This document shows, piece by piece, positions 26,261 to 33,751 of a DNA stretch of 44,632 nucleotides; position 1 is the first letter of the stretch, and every line of letters begins with the position of its first letter. The notes below the pieces were generated by a model that was not told where the DNA came from, made no database searches, and saw nothing but the letters and a program-made list of their open reading frames with translations. This DNA comes from JAAEUB01 sp964550345. GTDB taxonomy: Bacteria; Pseudomonadota; Alphaproteobacteria; Rhodobacterales; Rhodobacteraceae. The position numbers and the translations under genes were made by a program. The stretch spans positions 1-44,632 of the forward strand of contig CAZJYZ010000024.1 of assembly GCA_964550345.1 (NCBI GenBank), read 5' to 3'.

Positions 26261-26292
26261 GCGAATCCCTTCGCGAAAACAGTTATTTTCGC
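26261..26292. repeat. Tandem overlapping inverted repeats
   Basis: GCGAA-TCCC-TTCGC (26261-26274) shares its right arm with the perfect 7-bp repeat GCGAAAA (26273-26279) and TTTTCGC (26286-26292). The site lies in the 188-bp gap between the conserved CxxC gene and the CocE-type gene, both on the minus strand. It could be the 3' end of the upstream message, or an operator for the hydrolase gene. Confidence 0.55.
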
Positions 26293-26348
26293 TCAGACCT
26301 TTACACCTCACCAACTCTGCTGTGTGGAACGCCAGAATTTTATTACGG

Positions 26349-26864
26349 TCAATGCGCTTGGCCTTTCATTTCAGCCAGGCCAACAACATAATTCTTGCCA
26401 TACACCTTGGCGCATTTCGGGCAGGTTGTGTAAAAGAACCAGATATTCGCGTCCTCCGTACCACGACGCGCAGCCTCGGCCTGCATTTCCTCATACCAAT
26501 ATCGCGCCTGAGAATAGGGACCCTCAAAAACCTTAGTTCTAAAATCACCGGACATAGTCACCATTTCTTCGCCTTCAACAGGTTTGTTCGTGGCGAACAG
26601 GTGCTCGCTTTTCCATGCGCTTTCATCCCGGCTCATCACAATGTAATTGTTTGGGTCAATATCCGCTTCAAGTTTGCCCAAAACCCGTCCGAACACCCTG
26701 CCCATATCCACAGGCACATGCATCACGGAATGAGTCTCGGCGCGAACAAATGGTTTGTCACGGAAGTGCAAATCCTTACCTTCCCATGCCTGTGGCCGGA
26801 AGCGCGGGCAGCACCCGGTGGGATTATTGCTAATATCATATTTAGGGAGCATATTCGTTTTCAT
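26349..26864 (-). CDS. Conserved cysteine-rich protein, function unknown
   Basis: A 171-residue cytosolic protein from MKTNMLPKYD, whose start is fixed by AAGGAGG 6 bases upstream (an in-frame start at 26897 is not supported). It carries an N-terminal CCPRF motif, a central region with RAETHSVMHVPVDMGRVFGR, and a C-terminal TTCPKCAKVYGKNYVVGLAE, where CPKC could bind zinc or undergo thiol chemistry. Proteins of this pattern occur in many bacteria, sometimes labelled only 'hydrolase', without demonstrated activity as far as I know. I do not assign a function. Neighbours give no pathway clue. Confidence 0.8.
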   Translation of the reverse strand: MKTNMLPKYDISNNPTGCCPRFRPQAWEGKDLHFRDKPFVRAETHSVMHVPVDMGRVFGRVLGKLEADIDPNNYIVMSRDESAWKSEHLFATNKPVEGEEMVTMSGDFRTKVFEGPYSQARYWYEEMQAEAARRGTEDANIWFFYTTCPKCAKVYGKNYVVGLAEMKGQAH

Positions 26865-26950
26865 CTTCAACCTCCTTCCTGCCCTTGATTCTACCATAAC
26901 GGGACAGATCTGACCTTGACCCGGCGCATGCAGGTGCGCAGAAAGACTAA

Positions 26951-27727
26951 ATGGCCAGCAAACCTAAAAAACGCCCGCGCAAATCAGCGGCCAGAAGGCC
27001 TGCGCCAAGCCGCAGGCCCGCGCCCCGGCGTAAACGCCCCGCCCGGCCAAAGATCCACCCGCTGCGCCGCCTTTGGCGCTGGACGAAAAGGCTGACTGTT
27101 TCAGCGCTGATCCTTATCTTCGCCTGGATTGTCGCCTATGTGGTCTTCGACCCCCCAACCACGCCGTATACTCTGGCCGAGAAATCACGGCTTGGGGAGA
27201 TTGACCGCGAATGGGTGCCACTTGAGGAAGTCAGCCCATTCGTAGCCCGTTCAATCGTGGCTGCTGAAGACGCAAATTTTTGCCTTCACTGGGGTTTTGA
27301 CATGGCCGCAATCCGTTCAGCCATTGAGGATGGCGCGGCGCGCGGTGGTTCGACCGTAACACAGCAAGTTGTTAAAAATGCTTTCCTTTGGCAAGGTCGG
27401 TCCTGGCCACGAAAGGCGCTTGAGGCGCTGATTACGCCTGTTGTTGAAGCGGTCTGGACAAAACGGCGCATCATTGAAATCTATTTGAACATCGTTGAGT
27501 TTGACGAAGGTGTTTTTGGCGTCGAAGCTGCAGCGCGCCACTATTTTGATCTTCGGCCTGAACATTTGACGGCCCGTCAAGCTGCCCTTCTTGCCACGGT
27601 CCTGCCAAACCCGAAAACTCGCTCTGCGGCCCGGCCCAGTCAATCTCAACGAGCAAGGGCGGGCACAATCCAGGACGGGGCGGCAACAATCCTCGCAGAT
27701 GGTCGCTCTGCTTGTTTCGAGGATTGA
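26951..27727 (+). CDS. mtgA: Monofunctional biosynthetic peptidoglycan transglycosylase
   Basis: Polymerises lipid II into glycan strands at the outer face of the inner membrane. The 258-residue protein has a very basic cytoplasmic N-terminus (Lys/Arg/Pro-rich, residues 1-47), one membrane anchor at about 49-68 (VSALILIFAWIVAYVVF) and a GT51 domain. That domain carries the catalytic EDANFCLHWGFD, the RGGSTVTQQVVKN motif, the KRRIIEIYLN motif and ARHYFD. There is no transpeptidase domain, which distinguishes it from class A PBPs. It leads a plus-strand run with a GST and queG, which follow after short gaps. Confidence 0.94.
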   Translation: MASKPKKRPRKSAARRPAPSRRPAPRRKRPARPKIHPLRRLWRWTKRLTVSALILIFAWIVAYVVFDPPTTPYTLAEKSRLGEIDREWVPLEEVSPFVARSIVAAEDANFCLHWGFDMAAIRSAIEDGAARGGSTVTQQVVKNAFLWQGRSWPRKALEALITPVVEAVWTKRRIIEIYLNIVEFDEGVFGVEAAARHYFDLRPEHLTARQAALLATVLPNPKTRSAARPSQSQRARAGTIQDGAATILADGRSACFED

Positions 27728-27775
27728 ATTACCGCCACTTTCGAGGGCATAAGAAGAAAAAAAGAGCCTTAGATT

Positions 27776-28438
27776 ATGAACCGTTTGTTCCACTTTGCCC
27801 TATCCCCCGCCTGCCGCAAGGTCCGCCTGTCTCTGGCCGAAAAGAAGATTGAGGTCGAGCTAGTCGAAGAACGGTATTGGGAGCAAGATACCGATTTTCT
27901 GCGGCGAAACCCTGCGGGGAAAGTGCCGGTTCTGCGCATGGGCTCAAAAACCATGTCGGAAAGCGCCGCGATCTGTGAGTATCTGGAGGAACGAAATCCG
28001 ACGCCTCCCCTGATGCCAACCAGTCCGGAGGGGCGCTATGAGGTGCGGAGGCTGGTTAGCTGGTTTGACGATAAATTTCACCACGAGGTAACCTCAAAGC
28101 TGCTCTATGAGCGGGTGCACAAAAAGATCATGGGCCTGTCACCCGATTCGCGTAACGTCAAAGAGGGCGCTAAGGCGATCCGCTATCACCTTGATTATCT
28201 GGGCTGGCTATTGGATCAGCGGCGCTGGCTGGCTGGCAACGATATGAGCCTGGCCGATTTCGCCGCCGCCGCGCATTTGTCTGCATTAGACTATAACAGC
28301 GATGTGGACTGGAACCGGAATGCCAATGTGCATGAATGGTATGCCAAGATAAAATCAAGGCCCGCCTTCCGGTCCCTTCTGGCGGATCAGGTGCCGGGTT
28401 TTCCGCCCCCGGCACATTACACAGATCTGGACTTCTAG
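27776..28438 (+). CDS. Glutathione S-transferase family protein
   Basis: A 220-residue cytosolic thiol-conjugating or isomerising enzyme. The N-terminal thioredoxin-like domain has the usual NPAGKVPVL cis-proline segment and SESAAICEYLEE, and an SPACRKVRL motif near the start that may supply the active-site Ser or Cys. The C-terminal helical domain contains WLAGNDMSLADFAAAAHLS. The natural substrate is unknown, as for most bacterial GSTs. Its stop codon overlaps the queG start (TAGTG), so both are probably translated together. Confidence 0.9.
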   Translation: MNRLFHFALSPACRKVRLSLAEKKIEVELVEERYWEQDTDFLRRNPAGKVPVLRMGSKTMSESAAICEYLEERNPTPPLMPTSPEGRYEVRRLVSWFDDKFHHEVTSKLLYERVHKKIMGLSPDSRNVKEGAKAIRYHLDYLGWLLDQRRWLAGNDMSLADFAAAAHLSALDYNSDVDWNRNANVHEWYAKIKSRPAFRSLLADQVPGFPPPAHYTDLDF

Positions 28439-29490
28439 TGCCCTCTGGCGGATCGCCTCCCGAAGACCTGGCCAAAGCCATCAAGGAACGCGCCCTGTCC
28501 GAAGGATTTGCCAGTGCCGGGATATGCCACCCGTGGGCAGTGCCGGAAACTGCGGCGCGCTTGAGCGCCTTTGTCAACGCAGGGTGGCATGGCGACATGG
28601 CGTGGATGGCTGAACGCATGCATTGGCGCGGGGATGCAGCAGCACTTTGGCCGGAAGCACGCTCGGTCATCATGCTGGCTGAGACCTATACGCCGGAACA
28701 TGACCCGATGGAGGTCCGCCGACTGGCGGATAAGGGTGCGATCAGCGTTTATGCTCAGAACCGTGACTATCATGATATCGTCAAAAAGCGACTGAAGCGG
28801 GTAGGGCGCTGGCTTATTGACGAAAACCCAGGCGCGGAAATTAAGGTGTTTGTCGATACGGCCCCGGTGATGGAGAAACCTCTTGCCGCCGCTGCCGGGC
28901 TTGGCTGGCAGGGTAAACACACCAATCTTGTTGGTCGTGAACTGGGCAACTGGTTCTTCCTAGGGGCAATATTTACAACTCTTGAGCTTGCCACTGACCC
29001 ACCTGGCAAGGACAATTGCGGCTCCTGTACGTCCTGCCTTGATGCCTGTCCTACCGGGGCGTTTCCCGCCCCTTATCAGCTCGACGCGCGACGCTGCATT
29101 TCTTATCTGACAATCGAGCATAAAGGCGCGGTTGACGAAAGCCTGCGCCAGATGCTTGGCAACCATATCTACGGCTGTGATGATTGTCTTGCCGCTTGCC
29201 CGTGGAACAAATATGCCGTCGCCGCGCATGAAGCGCGCTATGCAGCGCGCGCCGAACTTCTGGCGCCGGATCTGGCCATGTTGGCGGGTCTTGATGAAGC
29301 GGCTTTTCGCACGATGTTCGCTGGATCTGCGGTAAAGCGTACTGGCCGCGCCCGGTTCCTGCGTAATGTCGCATATGCGATTGGCAATTCCGGAGACAAG
29401 GCTCTGGCCAGCGCTGTGGCGCCACTAACCTCTGACACGGACCCGGTTCTTGCCGAGGCCGCCCGCTGGGCTTTGGCCCGACTGCGTTAA
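28438..29490 (+). CDS. queG: Epoxyqueuosine reductase
   Basis: Carries out the last step of queuosine formation in tRNA, reducing epoxyqueuosine with cobalamin and two [4Fe-4S] clusters. The protein is 350 residues from the GTG at 28438, matching the usual QueG length. This GTG shares its G with the GST stop (TAGTG). The longer frame from 28336 would lie inside the GST gene. Cluster motifs CGSCTSCLDACPTGAF and CDDCLAACPWNKYA are complete. The N-terminal cobalamin-binding region (GFASAGICHP, FVDTAPVMEKPLAAAAGLGW) and the C-terminal HEAT-like tail are present. It is the last gene of the run. Confidence 0.95.
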   Translation: MPSGGSPPEDLAKAIKERALSEGFASAGICHPWAVPETAARLSAFVNAGWHGDMAWMAERMHWRGDAAALWPEARSVIMLAETYTPEHDPMEVRRLADKGAISVYAQNRDYHDIVKKRLKRVGRWLIDENPGAEIKVFVDTAPVMEKPLAAAAGLGWQGKHTNLVGRELGNWFFLGAIFTTLELATDPPGKDNCGSCTSCLDACPTGAFPAPYQLDARRCISYLTIEHKGAVDESLRQMLGNHIYGCDDCLAACPWNKYAVAAHEARYAARAELLAPDLAMLAGLDEAAFRTMFAGSAVKRTGRARFLRNVAYAIGNSGDKALASAVAPLTSDTDPVLAEAARWALARLR

Positions 29491-29496
29491 ACGCCT

Positions 29497-29922
29497 CTAC
29501 TGATTGGATGAAGCATTCATGTGATAGGCCGCAACAGCGGCTGAAATACCCTCGGCAGCGCGATTTTGCGGATAGGGGCCGATTTTTGTTGCCCCAATGC
29601 GATAGGTAATCATTGTACCTTGAGAAGTGTTACGGAACACAACCCACACCTCAACTCCTTTTGCCTGGAATGAGTTAACCAGCGCGGTTTGCATATCCGC
29701 GCGGGTAACCTGCCCTGCACGCGCGGCGTTCCAGTCGACCACCGCCGTGATCTCAGTCCCTTCCGTGGCCCCGAAATATTCCCGCAGGCTTTCTTTGGTG
29801 ATACCCAACGGGCGAAAGGTCGGGTCTTTGGTGACGTGGTAATAGGACAACGAAATTGCCGATGGCATCACTACCAAAGCAATGATCACGATCAGGGTCA
29901 TTACCCCGCGTTGCTGTCCCAT
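29497..29922 (-). CDS. Small single-span membrane protein, function unknown
   Basis: 141 residues with one N-terminal hydrophobic segment (MTLIVIIALVVMPSAISLSYY) that anchors or exports the protein, then a soluble domain of about 115 residues. GITKESLREYFGATEGTE and VEVWVVFRNTSQGTMITYRIG suggest a mixed alpha/beta fold. The ribosome-binding site is GGAG 7 bases before the ATG. It resembles uncharacterised small proteins in Rhodobacterales; I assign no function. It converges on queG with a 6-base gap. Confidence 0.72.
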   Translation of the reverse strand: MGQQRGVMTLIVIIALVVMPSAISLSYYHVTKDPTFRPLGITKESLREYFGATEGTEITAVVDWNAARAGQVTRADMQTALVNSFQAKGVEVWVVFRNTSQGTMITYRIGATKIGPYPQNRAAEGISAAVAAYHMNASSNQ

Positions 29923-29987
29923 CGCACATCTCCGCCAATTCTTATTCAGGCAGGTTAGCGCGATGGGGTTCAGATTAGGTTAAGAGC

Positions 29988-30857
29988 CTATTCCCGCACC
30001 AGTTTTTCATAACCATCCGAAATTTCGCGCGTCAGGGCACCGACTTCAAAATTGTAGTCACCGATCTGGCCAACAGGTGTAACCTCGGCGGCTGTGCCGG
30101 TCAGCCAGCATTGCTCAAACCCTTCCAGTTCATCAGGCATGATGTGGCGTTCATGCACTTTGATCTGACGTTCTTTCAGCATGCCGATCACCGTTTGCCG
30201 CGTCAGACCGTTCAGGAAGCAATCTGGCGTTGGCGTATGCACTTCACCGTCTTTGACAAAGAAAATGTTGGCGCCGGTCGCTTCGGCGACGTATCCGCGA
30301 TAATCGAACATCATGGCGTCCGAACAACCTTTGGCCTCGGCGGCATGTTTTGACATGGTACAGATCATGTATAGCCCGGCAGCCTTGGCGTGAGACGGGA
30401 TGGTTTCGGGGCTAGGGCGTTTCCACTTGGAGATATCAAGCTTGGCACCCTTGTACTTGGCGTCGCCATAATAATTGCCCCATTCCCAGGCGGCAATTGC
30501 CAGACGCACAGGGTTGCGCGCAGACGCGACACCCATGTCTTCACCCGCACCGCGCCAAGCCACCGCACGCACATAGGCATCGTCCCAACCGTTTGCCTTG
30601 AGCACATCATATTTGGCAGCCTCGATTTGATCGACCGACCACGGAATTTCAAAGTCGATCATGTTCGCTGAAGCATGCAGCCTTTGGCTATGTTCGACTG
30701 AACGGAAGATTTTACCATTATAGGCGCGCTCGCCCTCAAAAACTGAGGAGGCATAATGTAAGGCGTGGGTCAGGATATGGATATTGGCATCGCGCCAATC
30801 CACCATTTTTCCGTCCAGCCAGATTTTTCCGTCTCTGTCGTCGTAAGCACCAGACAT
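29988..30857 (-). CDS. ilvE: Branched-chain amino acid aminotransferase
   Basis: A PLP fold-type IV transaminase (289 residues) interconverting Leu, Ile and Val with their 2-oxo acids. The PLP lysine is K158 in SHAKAAGLYM, preceded by KRPSPETIP. Also present are HYASSVFEGERAYNG and the C-terminal GLTRQTVIGMLKE and GTAAEVTPVGQI phosphate-binding loops. The start has AAGGA 6 bases upstream. It diverges from the petP-petR pair across 176 bp that contain a strong 23-bp palindrome, so its expression is probably tied to one of those regulators or another factor acting there. Confidence 0.95.
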   Translation of the reverse strand: MSGAYDDRDGKIWLDGKMVDWRDANIHILTHALHYASSVFEGERAYNGKIFRSVEHSQRLHASANMIDFEIPWSVDQIEAAKYDVLKANGWDDAYVRAVAWRGAGEDMGVASARNPVRLAIAAWEWGNYYGDAKYKGAKLDISKWKRPSPETIPSHAKAAGLYMICTMSKHAAEAKGCSDAMMFDYRGYVAEATGANIFFVKDGEVHTPTPDCFLNGLTRQTVIGMLKERQIKVHERHIMPDELEGFEQCWLTGTAAEVTPVGQIGDYNFEVGALTREISDGYEKLVRE

Positions 30858-30905
30858 AATCGTTCCTTTCGATACCGCTTGCGCGGATTTGCAAATATTG
30901 CGCTT

Positions 30906-30928
30906 ATTAGGTCCGTTTCGGACATAAT
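30906..30928. promoter_or_regulatory. 23-bp operator-like palindrome between ilvE and petP
   Basis: The arms ATTAGGTCCG and CGGACATAAT are separated by TTT and match at 9 of 10 positions. The site lies 49 bases from the ilvE start and 106 bases from the petP start. A MarR-family protein such as the adjacent PetP-like regulator typically binds palindromes of this size, so autoregulation is plausible. The palindrome itself is directly visible; the factor is inferred. Confidence 0.6.
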
Positions 30929-31033
30929 GTTGCGCAGAAATCGTGAATCGCTACCAAATGAGTCTTGGAAAGTCAACAAGGCTGACATAAAATCAAAACA
31001 GATTTGATCGACTTATTTGGCAGACAGGAACAA

Positions 31034-31540
31034 ATGCAGATGGATAAACAGGATCCGGGTGGACAGGATTTATTGTTTCTGACCGAAGAGCAACTTCGCA
31101 AAGGCATTGAGGCAATGTTCTTTGCCTATCGTGGTTTTACAGCTGACCCCGACCGTATTCTGGATAATTATGCCTATGGCCGGGCGCACCACCGGGCGAT
31201 ACATTTCATTCGCCGCAATCCGGGTACCACGGTCAATAATCTGTTGGCAGTTCTGGGGGTAACCAAACAATCCCTTAACCGGGTTTTGCGGACTTTGGTC
31301 CAGGATGGCCTGGTAGAAAGTAAAGTGGGTAAAAGGGATAAACGTGAACGCAACCTGACCCTGTCAGAAGCGGGTGCAGCATTGGAAAAAGACCTGTCAG
31401 ACGCCCAGCGGGCACGCATGCGAACTGCCTATATGGCTGCTGGTCCCGAAGCTGTCTATGGATTTCGCACCGTTTTAGAGGCGATGATGGACCCGGAACT
31501 GCGCCGCCATTATAACCAACCGAAAGGCCCGGCAGCATGA
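31034..31540 (+). CDS. petP: MarR-family regulator, PetP-like
   Basis: A 168-residue winged-helix regulator. The central domain has NPGTTVNNLLAVLGVTKQSL, where the recognition helix is followed by the wing (VESKVGKRDKRERNLTLSEAG). The start at 31034 has AGGA 5 bases upstream; a TTG at 31004 is less likely. Its stop overlaps the response regulator start by 4 bases (ATGA). In Rhodobacter capsulatus, petP and petR form such a pair and are needed for cytochrome bc1 expression; the match to petP here rests on this organisation and size. The pet structural genes are not in the window. Confidence 0.82.
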   Translation: MQMDKQDPGGQDLLFLTEEQLRKGIEAMFFAYRGFTADPDRILDNYAYGRAHHRAIHFIRRNPGTTVNNLLAVLGVTKQSLNRVLRTLVQDGLVESKVGKRDKRERNLTLSEAGAALEKDLSDAQRARMRTAYMAAGPEAVYGFRTVLEAMMDPELRRHYNQPKGPAA

Positions 31541-32238
31541 GCTCTGTCGAACAGGCACATTTACTGATCGTTGACGACGATGAACGCATCCGTGGCCTGT
31601 TGCAACAATTTCTGATCCGCCATGGTTTTTGGGTTTCGGCCGCGCGGGATGCTACCCACGCGCGCAGCCTGCTCGGGGGGCTGGAATTTGACCTGATCGT
31701 CATGGATGTGATGATGCCCGGTGAAGACGGTGTGTCCCTGACACGCGACTTGCGCAGATCGATTGCGACGCCAATCCTGTTGTTAACGGCCAAAGGAACA
31801 ACAGAAGACCGGATTGCCGGGCTTGAAGCAGGAGCGGATGATTATCTTTCCAAGCCATTTGAACCTAAAGAGTTGCTTTTACGTATCAATGCCATTTTAC
31901 GGCGGATACCAAAAACCAACTCCGAAACCGGTCCCAAATTCCTCCATCTCGGACCCGTCCGCTACGATATCGAGCGTGGTGAATTGTGGCGCGGTGACGA
32001 TCTGGTACGCCTGACCGCTACTGAAAGCACGCTGATGCAGATCCTGTCGGACCGCCCCGGGGAACCTGTCAGCCGTGTGGAACTGGTTGAAAAACTGGGC
32101 CGTGGGGAAGACAAAGCACAGGAGCGCGCTGTTGACGTGCAAATCACACGGTTGCGGCGCAAAATTGAAGATAACCCAAAACAGCCACGGTATCTGCAAA
32201 CGGTACGCGGTGCAGGGTACATGCTGGCGCCTGATTAG
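31537..32238 (+). CDS. petR: OmpR-type response regulator, PetR-like
   Basis: A 233-residue two-domain regulator. The receiver domain has the acidic DDDE cluster near residue 13, the phosphoacceptor D57 in LIVMDVMMPGEDG and K106 in DDYLSKPFEP. The C-terminal winged helix includes VSRVELVEKLG and DVQITRLRRKIEDNPKQP with LQTVRGAGYML. No sensor kinase is encoded next to it, which fits PetR, whose kinase is not linked. Translation is coupled to the MarR gene upstream. A hairpin in the extragenic element at 32318 probably ends the transcript. Confidence 0.88.
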   Translation: MSSVEQAHLLIVDDDERIRGLLQQFLIRHGFWVSAARDATHARSLLGGLEFDLIVMDVMMPGEDGVSLTRDLRRSIATPILLLTAKGTTEDRIAGLEAGADDYLSKPFEPKELLLRINAILRRIPKTNSETGPKFLHLGPVRYDIERGELWRGDDLVRLTATESTLMQILSDRPGEPVSRVELVEKLGRGEDKAQERAVDVQITRLRRKIEDNPKQPRYLQTVRGAGYMLAPD

Positions 32239-32317
32239 GGGTACTCCCGCCCATCGTCGGCCCCTGCCGGGGTGCTCCTCTGGTTGGGTGTGGCCTCGCT
32301 TTGCTCGGCGATTTCAA

Positions 32318-32355
32318 GCCTCCGGCGGAGGTATTTTGACCCAAGATGAAAAGAG
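32318..32355 (+). repeat. Rhodobacterales extragenic repeat element, copy 1
   Basis: The palindrome GCCTCCGGCGGAGGT runs into ATTTTGACCCAAGATGAAA and AGAG. The part from GAGGTATTT through GATGAAA recurs in inverted orientation at 44584-44610. The CCTCC/GGAGG stem followed by TATTTT may terminate the petR message. Similar elements are scattered between genes in many roseobacter genomes from memory. A CCCC-TGCC-GGGG hairpin (32261-32272) precedes it. Confidence 0.65.
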
Positions 32356-32364
32356 AAGCTGAAG

Positions 32365-32901
32365 TCAGGCGTTTTCCAGCACCAGTTCCTGACCGGCCTC
32401 AAACGCTTCCATGTTCAGGCTGGCGAATTTCGGCGGTGCTTTGGCACGCACGACTTCCTCCAGTGTTTTCTGCGCACAGATACCGCTATGTGCTACCAGT
32501 GCGCTGAGTGCCACAATGTTGGCGACGCGTTTGTTGCCTAGCTTGCGGGCGGTGTCTGTAAACGGCAGGCTGATCAGTGTGAACTTGCCCTTGGGTGGAT
32601 CAGGTACCAGTTCGCTGTCGACCATTACCAGACTATCTTTGCCAAGAAGGTCGCCCGATGCGCGCGCTGCCGCGCCATGCAGGATCAGCAGATAATCCAA
32701 CCCCCGGCTTAGCGGGAATGCAGCCTGGCCTTTTGAAACCACCAAATCCGAGCGACTGAGCCCGCCGCGCGACACTGGCTCATAGCTTTGGCTTTGAGCG
32801 ACGTTGTAGCCTTCAGCCACCAAGGCCGCCGACAGAAATTTAGCTGACAGGATAAGGCCCTGCCCACCGGAGCCACTAAACCGCACTTCGAAGTTTTCCA
32901 T
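32365..32901 (-). CDS. korC: 2-oxo acid:acceptor oxidoreductase gamma subunit (KorC/PorC type)
   Basis: A 178-residue gamma-domain protein from MENFEVRF, 4 bases after korB; an upstream frame to 32946 lies inside korB. The signature GSGGQGLILSAKFLS is the conserved glycine-rich start of the domain that helps bind CoA in this superfamily, and QSYEPVSRGGLSRSDLV matches the KorC pattern. It completes a KorABC-type 2-oxoglutarate (or other 2-oxo acid):ferredoxin oxidoreductase. It is the second gamma subunit of the operon, since the IorB-ferredoxin fusion also has one. It is the last gene of the five-gene set. Confidence 0.88.
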   Translation of the reverse strand: MENFEVRFSGSGGQGLILSAKFLSAALVAEGYNVAQSQSYEPVSRGGLSRSDLVVSKGQAAFPLSRGLDYLLILHGAAARASGDLLGKDSLVMVDSELVPDPPKGKFTLISLPFTDTARKLGNKRVANIVALSALVAHSGICAQKTLEEVVRAKAPPKFASLNMEAFEAGQELVLENA

Positions 32902-32905
32902 GCCT

Positions 32906-33751
32906 TTACCCCCGTTGTCCGGCCTGAATACGTGCCACCATTTCACGGTAAGCTACCCCGTATTCCTGACGGTCGTTTTTGCTAAGTGTCCCACATTGCA
33001 ATGCGTTAGGCTTAAACGGCACATCTACCGTATTTCGATATGCTTCTGGACGCATCCCGGCCTTTTGGCTCAGGATCATTTCGGGGCTGTTGCCAAGGTC
33101 ATTTTTACGTCCATAAATCTCAGTACAATCCGAGATCACCTCGACAAACGAAAAGCCCTGGTGGTCGATGGCATCACGCAGGAGGTTCTTTAATCCCGTC
33201 ACCTGCATGGTCACCTGACGCCCGACAAAGCCTGCCCCGGCAGCGGCGGCAAGGGCGCAGGCATCAAACACCGGTTCGGTGTTTCCAGCGGGTGTTGTGG
33301 TTGTGTAACGGTCGCTGGAGGTTGTCGGCGAAACCTGCCCGCCGGTCATGCCGTAAATTTCATTATTCAGCATCATGCAGGTCATGTTGAGGTTACGGCG
33401 GCAGGCATGGATCAGGTGGTTGCCACCAATGGCCAGACTATCGCCATCTCCGGTGATAACAATCACATGTAGATCGGGACGCGCCAGCGCCAGTCCGGTG
33501 GCAAAGGCCAGCGGGCGGCCATGGGTGGTGTGAAACGTGTTGGCATCCACATAGGCCGAAAGGCGGCCCGAACAGCCAATGCCGGACACGACGGCCAGTT
33601 TGTCCTTGTCGATGCCCAGCTCATGCACCGCCCACAAAAGCGCGCGCAGCGCAATACCGTGGCCGCAGCCCGGGCATAGGAAATGCGGCATCTGGTCTAG
33701 CCGTATATACTCGTTGATATCAAAATCGGCTGTGTTCACTGCGTCTTTCAT
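32906..33751 (-). CDS. korB: 2-oxo acid:acceptor oxidoreductase beta subunit (ThDP-binding)
   Basis: A 281-residue subunit that binds thiamine diphosphate and probably one [4Fe-4S] cluster. Motifs: FLCPGCGHGIALRALLWAVH, SGIGCSGRLSAYVDANTFHT, and the ThDP/Mg loop TGDGDSLAIGGNHLIHACRR with NNEIYGMTGGQVSPTT. Together with KorA it decarboxylates a 2-oxo acid oxidatively and reduces a ferredoxin. The features fit the 2-oxoglutarate/2-oxo acid KorB group better than pyruvate enzymes. Its start overlaps korA by 4 bases (ATGA). Confidence 0.9.
   Translation of the reverse strand: MKDAVNTADFDINEYIRLDQMPHFLCPGCGHGIALRALLWAVHELGIDKDKLAVVSGIGCSGRLSAYVDANTFHTTHGRPLAFATGLALARPDLHVIVITGDGDSLAIGGNHLIHACRRNLNMTCMMLNNEIYGMTGGQVSPTTSSDRYTTTTPAGNTEPVFDACALAAAAGAGFVGRQVTMQVTGLKNLLRDAIDHQGFSFVEVISDCTEIYGRKNDLGNSPEMILSQKAGMRPEAYRNTVDVPFKPNALQCGTLSKNDRQEYGVAYREMVARIQAGQRG

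Noticed and set aside
28336..28437. Upstream ATG extending queG by 34 residues
   Set aside because: The extension lies wholly inside the GST gene, and the GTG at 28438 gives the normal QueG length.
28370..28456. Near-direct repeat (CCCT.CTGGCGGATC) at the GST end and queG start
   Set aside because: Only about 14 bases long and imperfect; no structural or functional implication could be supported.
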